From PXAP01 sp964520585 (GTDB taxonomy: Bacteria > Bacteroidota > Bacteroidia > Bacteroidales > PUMT01), in the NCBI GenBank assembly GCA_964520585.1, contig CAZFOO010000006.1, forward strand, positions 1 through 64,000: a stretch of DNA of 64,000 nucleotides, in the 5' to 3' direction. This document shows, in pieces, positions 43,554 to 51,254 of this stretch (positions are counted from its first letter, which is position 1; each line of letters opens with the position of its first letter). The position numbers and the translations under genes are program-made. The notes under the pieces were generated by a model that made no database searches, had not been told where the DNA came from, and saw only the letters and a program-made list of their open reading frames with translations.

Positions 43554-43919
43554 ATGGAAAAAACAATTCTTATTGTAGATGATTCTGAAAGTATTCGAGA
43601 AGTAGTAAGTTTCACCCTGGAGAGTGAGGGTTTTAAGGTGCTTGTTGGTATCGATGGAAAAGATGCCATGAAATTTCTTGACGGAAGCTCTATCGATCTT
43701 ATTATAACCGATCTGCATATGCCTGTAATGAATGGTATAGAGCTGATCAGGGAAGTCAGAAAAATGGATGAATATAATCGTGTGCCGATACTATTTCTTA
43801 CAACCGAATCGCAGACTGCAAAGAAAATGGAGGCAAAAGAGGCCGGTGCAACCGGATGGATCATCAAGCCTTTTGTCCCCGCCAAACTTATCGGTGCAAT
43901 AAATAAGGTTATCCGATGA
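43554..43919 (+). CDS. cheY: Chemotaxis response regulator CheY
   Basis: A protein of 121 residues with the CheY layout: acidic pair D9-D10, phospho-acceptor D53 in IITDLHMPVMNG, T83/T84 switch, W102 and K105 in GWIIKPF. The stop overlaps the cheA start as ATGA, so translation is probably coupled. It would receive phosphate from CheA. What it controls is unknown, as no flagellar motor gene is near. Confidence 0.93.
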   Translation: MEKTILIVDDSESIREVVSFTLESEGFKVLVGIDGKDAMKFLDGSSIDLIITDLHMPVMNGIELIREVRKMDEYNRVPILFLTTESQTAKKMEAKEAGATGWIIKPFVPAKLIGAINKVIR

Positions 43920-45988
43920 CGTCAATGGAAAATTTCCAACTAAAATTTACAGAAGAAGCCTCAGATAATATAAATGATCTTGAAGAGGCATTGCTTCAAC
44001 TTGAAAACAATCCCGGCGATATTGAGATCGTGGAGAGGGTTTTCAGGGCAATGCATTCCCTGAAAGGTGGTGGCGCCATGTTCGGGTTCACCATGCTGAG
44101 CGATTTTACCCATCACATGGAAAACGCCTATGACCTGGTCAGGGAGGGAAAACTAAAAGTAACAAAAGATCTTCTGACTATCACACTTGATTCGGTTGAT
44201 CTGATGAAAAGGCTGCTGGATAAGGATGAAATCGGCACGGAAGAAACAATGAATGAGTACCATATGCTGGTATCTCAGATAGAAGGCATATTAAAAACGG
44301 GGACCGGTATTGTTCCGGAAACCTCTACAACCGGAAAGGTGACAACTGATCCGGGAAATAAAGCAGATAAAAGATCCACCTTTTTTATTCATTTTATGCC
44401 GGACCAGGATATAATGAAAAACGGCACCAACCCTCTCTATCTTATAGACGAGTTATGCTCTTTGGGTGAGACCAGAGTTATATCCCGCACACAAAATGTT
44501 CCCGGACTGGATGAGTTTGATATTGAAAAATGTTATACGGGCTGGGACCTGTTTCTGTCCACTGATAGTGATTTAAATGCGATTTCCGATGTATTCATGT
44601 TCGTGGAAGATGAATGTACCCTGGAAATCAATAAAATTAGCGATTCAGACCTGATTGCAGACCAAAGGTTTCTGGAGAAGGTAGATGAGTACAGTTCCAC
44701 GGATAATGAGATAAAGATAAACGATCTCATGGAATTTACCGGGCAGTTAAACAAAGAGAAACTTGGAAAACAACTGCAGACTGCGAAGAGAAAAGCAACC
44801 AATGGAAAGGATAATGCCATAACCTCTATCAGGGTATCTTCCGAAAAGATAGATCAGCTGATGAACCTGGTAAGCGAGATGGTCATCACCCAGGCGAGCC
44901 TGAGCCTTTATACAGAAAATACCCAGAACCAGGATTTGCAGCCCATAGCGGAAAGTGTACAAAAGCTGACCCGGCAACTACGCGACAATGCCTTCTCAAT
45001 AAGCCTTATTCCAATCGAGAGCATGATGACAAGGTTTCAGCGGCTGGTCCGCGATCTCAGCGACGGACTCGATAAAGAGATTAAATTCACCGCTATCGGC
45101 ACAGAAACGGAGCTTGACAAAACAATTATCGAATCACTTACCGATCCCCTGATGCATATATTCAGAAATTCAATAGATCACGGGATAGAGTTGCCGGAAG
45201 TACGGAAGAAAAGTGGAAAAAGCAGGCAGGGAGAGATCATTCTTAAGGCGTTTTATTCAGGTGCAAACGTAATTATTAAAATTACTGATGACGGTGCAGG
45301 TATAGATCCCCAAAAGATCAGGCAAAAAGCTATCGATAAAGGGATTATCACAGCAGAATCAATATTAAACCATAAAGAGTTGTTGAACCTTCTTTTTATT
45401 CCGGGTTTTTCTACCGCCAAAGCAGTTACCGATGTTTCCGGCCGGGGCGTAGGAATGGATGTGGTAAAAAGAAAAATCTCATCTATTCACGGGGAGGTTG
45501 AGATTGATTCCGTACCCGGGGAAGGTACAGACATAACTATAAAATTACCGCTTACTCTATCGATCATTGACGGATTGCTGGTCCGGATTGGTCACAGCCA
45601 GTATGTCATTCCTTTATCAATGGTTGATAAAATTTTTGCTGTTGAACATACACAGCTGGCCACTGCCTATAACAACCTGGTCGTGCTCGATGGAGAACAA
45701 ATACCCTTTTATTATCTGAGGGAGGAATTTGAAGAAGAGGGAGATATTCCTGAAACCGAAGAAGTTGTTGTTGTTCAGTATGAAGGGGTAAGAGTCGGAC
45801 TTGCAATTGACAGCGTGATTGGCGAATACCAGGCAGTTCTTAAACCACTCGGGAAATTTTATAAAGGCCAGGAAACAATTTCCGGAGCTACTATACTTGG
45901 TGATGGCAGCATAGCGCTGGTCCTGGATACCAATAAAATAATAAATCACTTTTCAAATCATAACAAAATCAAGGAGGAAACAACATGA
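43916..45988 (+). CDS. cheA: Chemotaxis histidine kinase CheA
   Basis: A protein of 690 residues. P1 has H47 in RAMHSLKGG. A P2-like domain lies at about 160-250 (FFIHFMPDQDIMKNGTNP). P3 dimer helices are near 295-350 (SEKIDQLMNLVSEMVITQ). The P4 ATPase has PLMHIFRNSIDHGIE, DDGAGI and SGRGVGMDVV, and the P5 CheW-like domain (about 550-685) ends the protein. Overlaps cheY and cheW by ATGA at both ends, so the three are one translational unit. The kinase couples to the MCPs at 47546 and 51255. Confidence 0.97.
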   Translation: MTSMENFQLKFTEEASDNINDLEEALLQLENNPGDIEIVERVFRAMHSLKGGGAMFGFTMLSDFTHHMENAYDLVREGKLKVTKDLLTITLDSVDLMKRLLDKDEIGTEETMNEYHMLVSQIEGILKTGTGIVPETSTTGKVTTDPGNKADKRSTFFIHFMPDQDIMKNGTNPLYLIDELCSLGETRVISRTQNVPGLDEFDIEKCYTGWDLFLSTDSDLNAISDVFMFVEDECTLEINKISDSDLIADQRFLEKVDEYSSTDNEIKINDLMEFTGQLNKEKLGKQLQTAKRKATNGKDNAITSIRVSSEKIDQLMNLVSEMVITQASLSLYTENTQNQDLQPIAESVQKLTRQLRDNAFSISLIPIESMMTRFQRLVRDLSDGLDKEIKFTAIGTETELDKTIIESLTDPLMHIFRNSIDHGIELPEVRKKSGKSRQGEIILKAFYSGANVIIKITDDGAGIDPQKIRQKAIDKGIITAESILNHKELLNLLFIPGFSTAKAVTDVSGRGVGMDVVKRKISSIHGEVEIDSVPGEGTDITIKLPLTLSIIDGLLVRIGHSQYVIPLSMVDKIFAVEHTQLATAYNNLVVLDGEQIPFYYLREEFEEEGDIPETEEVVVVQYEGVRVGLAIDSVIGEYQAVLKPLGKFYKGQETISGATILGDGSIALVLDTNKIINHFSNHNKIKEETT

Positions 45989-46521
45989 GTAAAGACAAAC
46001 TGGATCAGATCAATTCTTACCTCTCTTTTAAGCTGGGAGGCGAAACCTTTGCAGCCAATGTAGGCAAAGTGCTTAACATTCTGGAAATGACAGAAATAAC
46101 AAAAGTGCCAAAAGCTCCCGAATATATGAAAGGAGTGATTAACCTGAGGGGCACGGTGTTGCCCGTTGTCGATACCAGGATTAAATTCAACATGCCGGCT
46201 ACTGAATACACCAATAACACCTGTATTCTGGTGATGGAGGTTGAAGTTGACGGGGAGCATGTTCAGGTCGGGGGACTGGTAGATGCGGTGCAGGCAGTTC
46301 TTGAAATTGAACAGGAAGATATTCTTCCGCCTCCAAGTATCGGCAGTAAATACAGATCGGAGTTTATATCAGGCATGGCCAAAATAGATGACAAGTTCAT
46401 TATGTTGCTGAATATGGACCGGGTATTTTCTTCAGATGAGATAATCAGTCTTAAGGAGAAGACAGAGGTAAGTAAACTTCAGCAGGAAGAACCTCAGGAA
46501 AATATAAAGGAGAAGGTGTGA
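45985..46521 (+). CDS. cheW: Chemotaxis adaptor CheW
   Basis: A protein of 178 residues: an N-terminal 20-residue leader, then the CheW SH3-like fold with KAPEYMKGVINLRGTVLPVV and a late GMAKIDDKFIMLLNMDRVF. It links receptor arrays to CheA. It overlaps cheA by four bases and is followed by an outer-membrane protein gene 26 bp later. An acidic 30-residue C-terminal tail is unusual and may be extra. Confidence 0.96.
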   Translation: MSKDKLDQINSYLSFKLGGETFAANVGKVLNILEMTEITKVPKAPEYMKGVINLRGTVLPVVDTRIKFNMPATEYTNNTCILVMEVEVDGEHVQVGGLVDAVQAVLEIEQEDILPPPSIGSKYRSEFISGMAKIDDKFIMLLNMDRVFSSDEIISLKEKTEVSKLQQEEPQENIKEKV

Positions 46522-46547
46522 TCCGCCACCCGGGCTGAATAAAACCA

Positions 46548-47360
46548 ATGATGGTGAAAATCAATAAAACATACGGAAAATCTAAATCAGCTTGCAATAT
46601 AGCCAGGATGCTGTTGTTTTTGATCATTGGTTTATTCAACTGCTCACCGGCCGGGTCGCAGCCGGTTAATCTTAAGGCAGACCGGCCCGGATTCAGCACG
46701 GGGACACATGCAGTAACACCCGGCGGATTATATCTGGAACTCGGATACCACTATTCAATTGGTGACAATTATGAATCATTCAGTTACAGTCAAATTCCTG
46801 ATCTTAATCTTAGACTTGGTATTGCAGACAAACTGGAAATGTCATTAATGTGGGATGGCTGGAATATTGCGCACAGTGAACGAAATGATTTGGTCAATTC
46901 CGGTAACGGCACTGAAGCCGGTTTGCCGGGACTTGGTGCCAAATACCGTTTGATCCGATCCGGTGGTTATAACCTGACTTTACTGGGATTGCTGGAAGGC
47001 ACAAACGTTGGAAACTCCTTTTCTGTCGACCCGGCAGTCGCACTGGCGTGGGATATTGAACTATCCGGCCGGTTTGAGCTGTTCGGGCTGTTGCAGGGTG
47101 GTTCGGAAACCGCAGGTGCCGCAAATTATTTCATCACACAGATTGCAATTGGACTGGGTTTGGGGATCAGCGACAGACTGGGATCCTTTGCAGAGTATTA
47201 CAATGTAGCCAATCCCGGAAAGGATGAATTTTCGGGAGGATCTGAATTCGGTGTGATGTACCTGCTAACCCCGGAGATCCAGCTGGATATTTACGGGGGA
47301 TACGGACCAGGCAGTGAAGCTGGGTATTATGGGGGACTGGGAATAGCCAGAAGATTTTAA
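46548..47360 (+). CDS. Outer-membrane transporter-like beta-barrel protein
   Basis: A protein of 270 residues. The signal peptide covers about 1-38 (RMLLFLIIGLFNCSPAGS). The segment ADRPGFSTGTHAVTPGGLYLELGYHYS is typical of the MetA-pathway/phenol-degradation outer-membrane family. The rest alternates and ends GGLGIARRF. Family members are barrels of unsure role, perhaps channels for small hydrophobic compounds. It follows cheW by 26 bp, so the operon mixes chemotaxis with outer-membrane genes. Confidence 0.7.
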   Translation: MMVKINKTYGKSKSACNIARMLLFLIIGLFNCSPAGSQPVNLKADRPGFSTGTHAVTPGGLYLELGYHYSIGDNYESFSYSQIPDLNLRLGIADKLEMSLMWDGWNIAHSERNDLVNSGNGTEAGLPGLGAKYRLIRSGGYNLTLLGLLEGTNVGNSFSVDPAVALAWDIELSGRFELFGLLQGGSETAGAANYFITQIAIGLGLGISDRLGSFAEYYNVANPGKDEFSGGSEFGVMYLLTPEIQLDIYGGYGPGSEAGYYGGLGIARRF

Positions 47361-47533
47361 ACTAGTTAATAATATTTCATATACCCACGAACAAGATCTT
47401 ATAAAACATATTATACACGGGTGCTTGTAAGCTGGTATAAACAGACTTTGACCCGGGACTATTCAGATAAACAATTTAAAATTTATTTTTTTAATTCAAA
47501 TTACTGATTAACAATTAATTATTTATTAAAAAC

Positions 47534-47539
47534 GGAGGA
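47534..47539 (+). promoter_or_regulatory. Strong Shine-Dalgarno before MCP 1
   Basis: GGAGGA sits 6 bp before the ATG at 47546. Such a full site is rare in Bacteroidota genomes and supports the chosen start and high expression. Confidence 0.7.
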
Positions 47540-47545
47540 CTATTT

Positions 47546-49633
47546 ATGAAATTTAATGATTTAAAAATCGGGACCAAGATTATGTCCGGCTTTGGTATAG
47601 TAGCCGTCATAGCCCTGATTATCGGAATTTTCGGACTTTTCAGTCTGCGTAACGTTGGCAACTCCTTTCACGAGGTTGCCGATGTCAGGATGCCCAGTGT
47701 TCAGTATCTTCTGGAAATGGAAGCTGCCCTGGAGGAACTCAATGGAGCCTACAGGACCATGCTAAACCCAAACCTTACTCCAGAGGAGAAGACCAGGCAA
47801 TACGATGTTATTGATGCCTCAAGAGCCAGGTACACCCGGGCCATTGAGGCGTTTGAACCCCTTGACCAGACCGAAGAGGAGGAAGTTTTATGGCAGGAAT
47901 ACCTGGCTTCCATGGATACATGGAGATCAGCAAATAACGAGTTTGACAGGCTTCTTGCCGAAGTGGATGAAATTGACATCTTCTATCCTGTTCAGTTTCT
48001 GGGCAGACTTAACCAGTTTGAGGGTGACCATTATGCCTTGCAGGTACAGATGGCAAACGCTATTCAGACTGGGCAGACTTTTACCGGAGGCGAAGACCCC
48101 ACAACCTGTAATCTTGGTCAGTGGATACCTACACTGGAGACCAGCAACAGGACAATCAACGATGCTATCGCCAACATGAGAACCTATCATGATGAATTCC
48201 ACTATTCCGTTCACGATGCAAAGGAATACCTTCAGCAGGGAAACAGTAATGCAGCACAAGATGAGTACAGGAATAACATGATCCCCTCTGCAGATGAGGT
48301 ATTCAGACATTTTGACATATTAGTGAATGAAGCAGAAAGGGCAGTTGCCGCCTTTGAGGAAATGGAAAAACAAAATCTCGTGGTAGCTACTGAAGCACAG
48401 GAGGATTGCCTGGCACTGCTTGACAACCTGATCAACCTGAATGTTCGGGTTGCTGCCGAGGAGACTGAACGTGGAGACGGGGTAATTACAACCAGCAATT
48501 TCCTGGTTGTTCTTATTATCATCATAGGAATCATTATGGCTGTATTGCTCGGGATATTCATTACAAGGGCTATTACCAAAGGCCTGTTTAAAGGAGTATC
48601 TCTGGCAGAAGAAGTTGCCGGTGGCAACCTTAATGTAAATATTGACAATGAACTGGTTAAACAACAGGATGAGGTAGGCCAGCTGGGCAGGGCATTGCAG
48701 ACCATGATAGAGAAGCTAAGGGGTATTATTGGTGATGTAATGAGCGGTGCTGAAAATATAGGCAGTGCAAGCACAGAGATGAGCTCATCATCACAGCAGA
48801 TGTCACAGGGCGCCACAGAACAGGCATCATCTGCAGAGGAGGTGTCATCGTCAATGGAAGAGATGGTGTCGAATATTCAACAGAATACCGATAATGCGCA
48901 GCAGACCGAGAAGATCGCGCAAAATGTTTCATCTGGTATTCAAAAAGTTGGTGCTTCAGCCGGAGAAAGCCTGGAGTCAATACGCAATATTGCCGATAAG
49001 ATTAACATAATTAACGATATTGCATTCCAGACCAATATTCTTGCTCTTAATGCGGCGGTGGAAGCTGCCAGAGCTGGTGAGCACGGCCGTGGTTTTGCAG
49101 TGGTTGCTTCAGAAGTCAGGAAGCTGGCTGAAAGAAGCAAGGTGGCAGCCGACGAAATAGTTGCACTGGCAACGCAAAGTGTGAATGTTACAGAAGAATC
49201 AGGAAAACTTATGAATGACCTGATACCGGAAATTGAAAAGACTGCCAAGCTGGTGCAGGAAATATCCGCAGCAAGCCTTGAGCAAAACTCCGGAGCCGAC
49301 CAGATAAATAATGCCATACAGCAACTGAACCAGATCATTCAGCAGAATGCCGCAGTTTCTGAAGAGATGGCAACAAGCTCAGAGGAGCTTTCAGGACAGG
49401 CCGAGCAGCTTAAAGATACGGTTTCATACTTCAAAATGGATCTGGACAGGGATTACAGGAAATCCAATCTTACCAGGTCTAATAACGGACAAAAAGCTAA
49501 AATTGCACATGTTGTGACTGAAAAGAAGGAGGAAGCTGTAAAACAGTCTCCTGTACCTAAAGCAGACAAAAAAGGTGTTGACCTCAAAATGTTTAACGAG
49601 GCAGCAAGTGATAACGACTATGAAAAATACTAG
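47546..49633 (+). CDS. Methyl-accepting chemotaxis protein with periplasmic CZB-like zinc motif (MCP 1)
   Basis: A protein of 695 residues. TM1 is about 14-34, TM2 about 317-340, HAMP about 341-395, and a full MCP signalling domain lies at about 400-635 (EHGRGFAVVASEVRKLAER at the hairpin). The periplasmic part (35-315) is helical and carries H162, C188 in CNLGQW, H215 and H219 (HDEFH), the His/Cys set and CxLGxW signature of CZB (chemoreceptor zinc-binding) domains. CZB domains are mostly cytoplasmic; here it lies outside the inner membrane. It may sense zinc or an oxidant such as HOCl. The last 217 signalling residues are nearly the same as in MCP 2. No clear CheR-binding pentapeptide is seen at the end. 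Confidence 0.92.
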   Translation: MKFNDLKIGTKIMSGFGIVAVIALIIGIFGLFSLRNVGNSFHEVADVRMPSVQYLLEMEAALEELNGAYRTMLNPNLTPEEKTRQYDVIDASRARYTRAIEAFEPLDQTEEEEVLWQEYLASMDTWRSANNEFDRLLAEVDEIDIFYPVQFLGRLNQFEGDHYALQVQMANAIQTGQTFTGGEDPTTCNLGQWIPTLETSNRTINDAIANMRTYHDEFHYSVHDAKEYLQQGNSNAAQDEYRNNMIPSADEVFRHFDILVNEAERAVAAFEEMEKQNLVVATEAQEDCLALLDNLINLNVRVAAEETERGDGVITTSNFLVVLIIIIGIIMAVLLGIFITRAITKGLFKGVSLAEEVAGGNLNVNIDNELVKQQDEVGQLGRALQTMIEKLRGIIGDVMSGAENIGSASTEMSSSSQQMSQGATEQASSAEEVSSSMEEMVSNIQQNTDNAQQTEKIAQNVSSGIQKVGASAGESLESIRNIADKINIINDIAFQTNILALNAAVEAARAGEHGRGFAVVASEVRKLAERSKVAADEIVALATQSVNVTEESGKLMNDLIPEIEKTAKLVQEISAASLEQNSGADQINNAIQQLNQIIQQNAAVSEEMATSSEELSGQAEQLKDTVSYFKMDLDRDYRKSNLTRSNNGQKAKIAHVVTEKKEEAVKQSPVPKADKKGVDLKMFNEAASDNDYEKY

Positions 49634-49663
49634 TCCACAGGATTAAATATTGAAGGTTTATTA

Positions 49664-49692
49664 CTCCCGGGAGCTTTTATTGCTCCCGGGAG
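49664..49692. terminator. Inverted repeat after MCP 1, possible terminator
   Basis: CTCCCGGGAGC (49664-49674) and GCTCCCGGGAG (49682-49692) pair over 11 bp with a 7-nt loop (TTTTATT). Each arm is itself palindromic. No U tract follows, so intrinsic termination is uncertain; a stable transcript end or protein-binding palindrome is possible. Confidence 0.45.
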
Positions 49693-49740
49693 CAATAAAA
49701 AGAAATATTGGGTTTAATAAAAAAATCCATGAGCAAATTA

Positions 49741-49870
49741 CAGAGCAGCAAGAAAACTTAAAAGAAGCAATTAAGTCACAAAGCAGCAAGAAAATTTAAA
49801 AGAAGCAATTAAGTCACAAAGCAGCAAGTAGCAAGGAAACAACATGTAAGTCGCAGAGCAGCAAGCACAA
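49741..49870 (+). repeat. About 38-bp tandem repeat, 3-4 decaying copies
   Basis: Units begin GCAGCAAG at 49745, 49783, 49821 and 49858 (periods 38, 38, 37). Each full unit goes on AAAACTTAAAAGAAGCA and ATTAAGTCACA. The first two are nearly identical and the later ones degenerate. The region lies between MCP 1 and the porin-like gene and codes for nothing visible. Confidence 0.8.
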
Positions 49871-49928
49871 AACAAAGAGAACAAATAAACAGGTTCCTGT
49901 GTATCAGAAATAATTACATAACAATATT

Positions 49929-51215
49929 ATGAATAAACTTTTAAAAATCATTCTTCCGACTCTTTTAGCCGGATTATTAATTTCTGAAGGAATTGCAAAT
50001 TCTGAGGTGGACAGCGTGAGGCTGATGCCGGAAATATCATTCTCAGGTTACATAAAAAGTGATTTTATATTTGATAGCCGCCAAACCGTGTCAGTCCGCG
50101 AGAATATGCTGCTGCTTTATCCCAGTCCGGAATTATCAGATGAAACCGGTGCGGACATAAATGATGTCAGTAATTTCCAGTTTATACCATTCCAGACAAG
50201 GTTGATGGCCAGGTTTTCAGGTACAGAAATTCTCAATGCAAAAACAAGCGGATTGATTGAAGGTGAATTTTTCGGCAATACCGATCCTACAAGAAATGAA
50301 TTCAGGCTGCGCCATGCAAGCATCACCATGGAATGGCAGACAGGTGTATCCCTTCTGATGGGGCAATACTGGCATCCATTGTTTATTACCCAGTGCTTCC
50401 CCACAACGGCAGGCATGAATACCGGCATTCCTTTCAACCCCTTTGCCAGGAGTCCGCAATTAGAAGTATCCCTCAAGACGGATAATTTTAGCTTTTCCGC
50501 TGCAGCCGTTAGCCAGATAGACTTCAAAAGTGCCGGTCCCCAAGGTGCCGGAACCCAGTATCTCAGAAACAGCAATCTGCCGGAACTGACAGGAAAAATT
50601 ATTTATATGTCGGAGAACAATGAATTCCTCATAGGTGCAGCATCCTCATATAAACAGCTCAGGCCCAGAATAGCTGATGCTACCGGAAATAAAGTTGATG
50701 AGACAGTTGGAAGTGCTTCACTTATGGGATTCACAAAATATAACAGGGGATTAACCACTTTAAAAATGGCCGGTATAATAGGACAGGATATGTTCCACCT
50801 TACTATGCTTGGCGGTTATGCCGTCAGGTCCGATAACAGCTACACTGATACTCCCTTGTTCAGCCAACCATTGTATTATACACCGGTGAGTACATTCTCG
50901 GCGTGGGGAGAATTTATCTATGGTCGCGAATGGGAATTTGGTCTCTTTACCGGATATTCGAAAAATCTTGGGACAAAAGAAGATATCAGCCTGGAAAACC
51001 AGGGCCCGGTATTATATTCACGAGGTCATGACATAAAATACCTTTTCAGAATCTCACCCCGCCTGTCTTATAGTATAAAAAACATAAGGATAGGGGCAGA
51101 AACAGAATATACTCTGGCCGCCTATTCCGGCTCGCTGGATAACTATGGTAAGCCGGGGGAAGCTGATCCTGTGGCAAACACAAGGCTCTTAATTTTCGCA
51201 TTTTATAACTTTTAA
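49929..51215 (+). CDS. Porin-like outer-membrane protein
   Basis: A protein of 428 residues. Signal peptide about 1-23 (KLLKIILPTLLAGLLI). The mature part starts with EISFSGYIKSDFIFDSRQT and continues as a long barrel with GQYWHPLF, LEVSLKTDNFSFSA and LTTLKMAGIIG strands, ending LLIFAFYNF. It resembles Bacteroidota porin-like proteins of the phosphate-selective porin/DcaP type, without a specific match. Length fits a 16-strand barrel. It precedes the Cache-domain MCP by 39 bp, which suggests the porin may admit the ligand for that receptor. Confidence 0.62.
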   Translation: MNKLLKIILPTLLAGLLISEGIANSEVDSVRLMPEISFSGYIKSDFIFDSRQTVSVRENMLLLYPSPELSDETGADINDVSNFQFIPFQTRLMARFSGTEILNAKTSGLIEGEFFGNTDPTRNEFRLRHASITMEWQTGVSLLMGQYWHPLFITQCFPTTAGMNTGIPFNPFARSPQLEVSLKTDNFSFSAAAVSQIDFKSAGPQGAGTQYLRNSNLPELTGKIIYMSENNEFLIGAASSYKQLRPRIADATGNKVDETVGSASLMGFTKYNRGLTTLKMAGIIGQDMFHLTMLGGYAVRSDNSYTDTPLFSQPLYYTPVSTFSAWGEFIYGREWEFGLFTGYSKNLGTKEDISLENQGPVLYSRGHDIKYLFRISPRLSYSIKNIRIGAETEYTLAAYSGSLDNYGKPGEADPVANTRLLIFAFYNF

Positions 51216-51254
51216 AATTAGCCAAATATATTTTTTACTTTAACAGAAGGACTT

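Noticed and set aside
48232..48816. 194-residue minus-strand frame inside MCP 1 (and similar ones inside MCP 2)
   Set aside because: Antisense to conserved MCP coding sequence; Ser/Ala-rich shadow translation with no domain.
49734..49880. Tandem repeats as a CRISPR array
   Set aside because: Units are contiguous with no unique spacers, and no cas gene is present.
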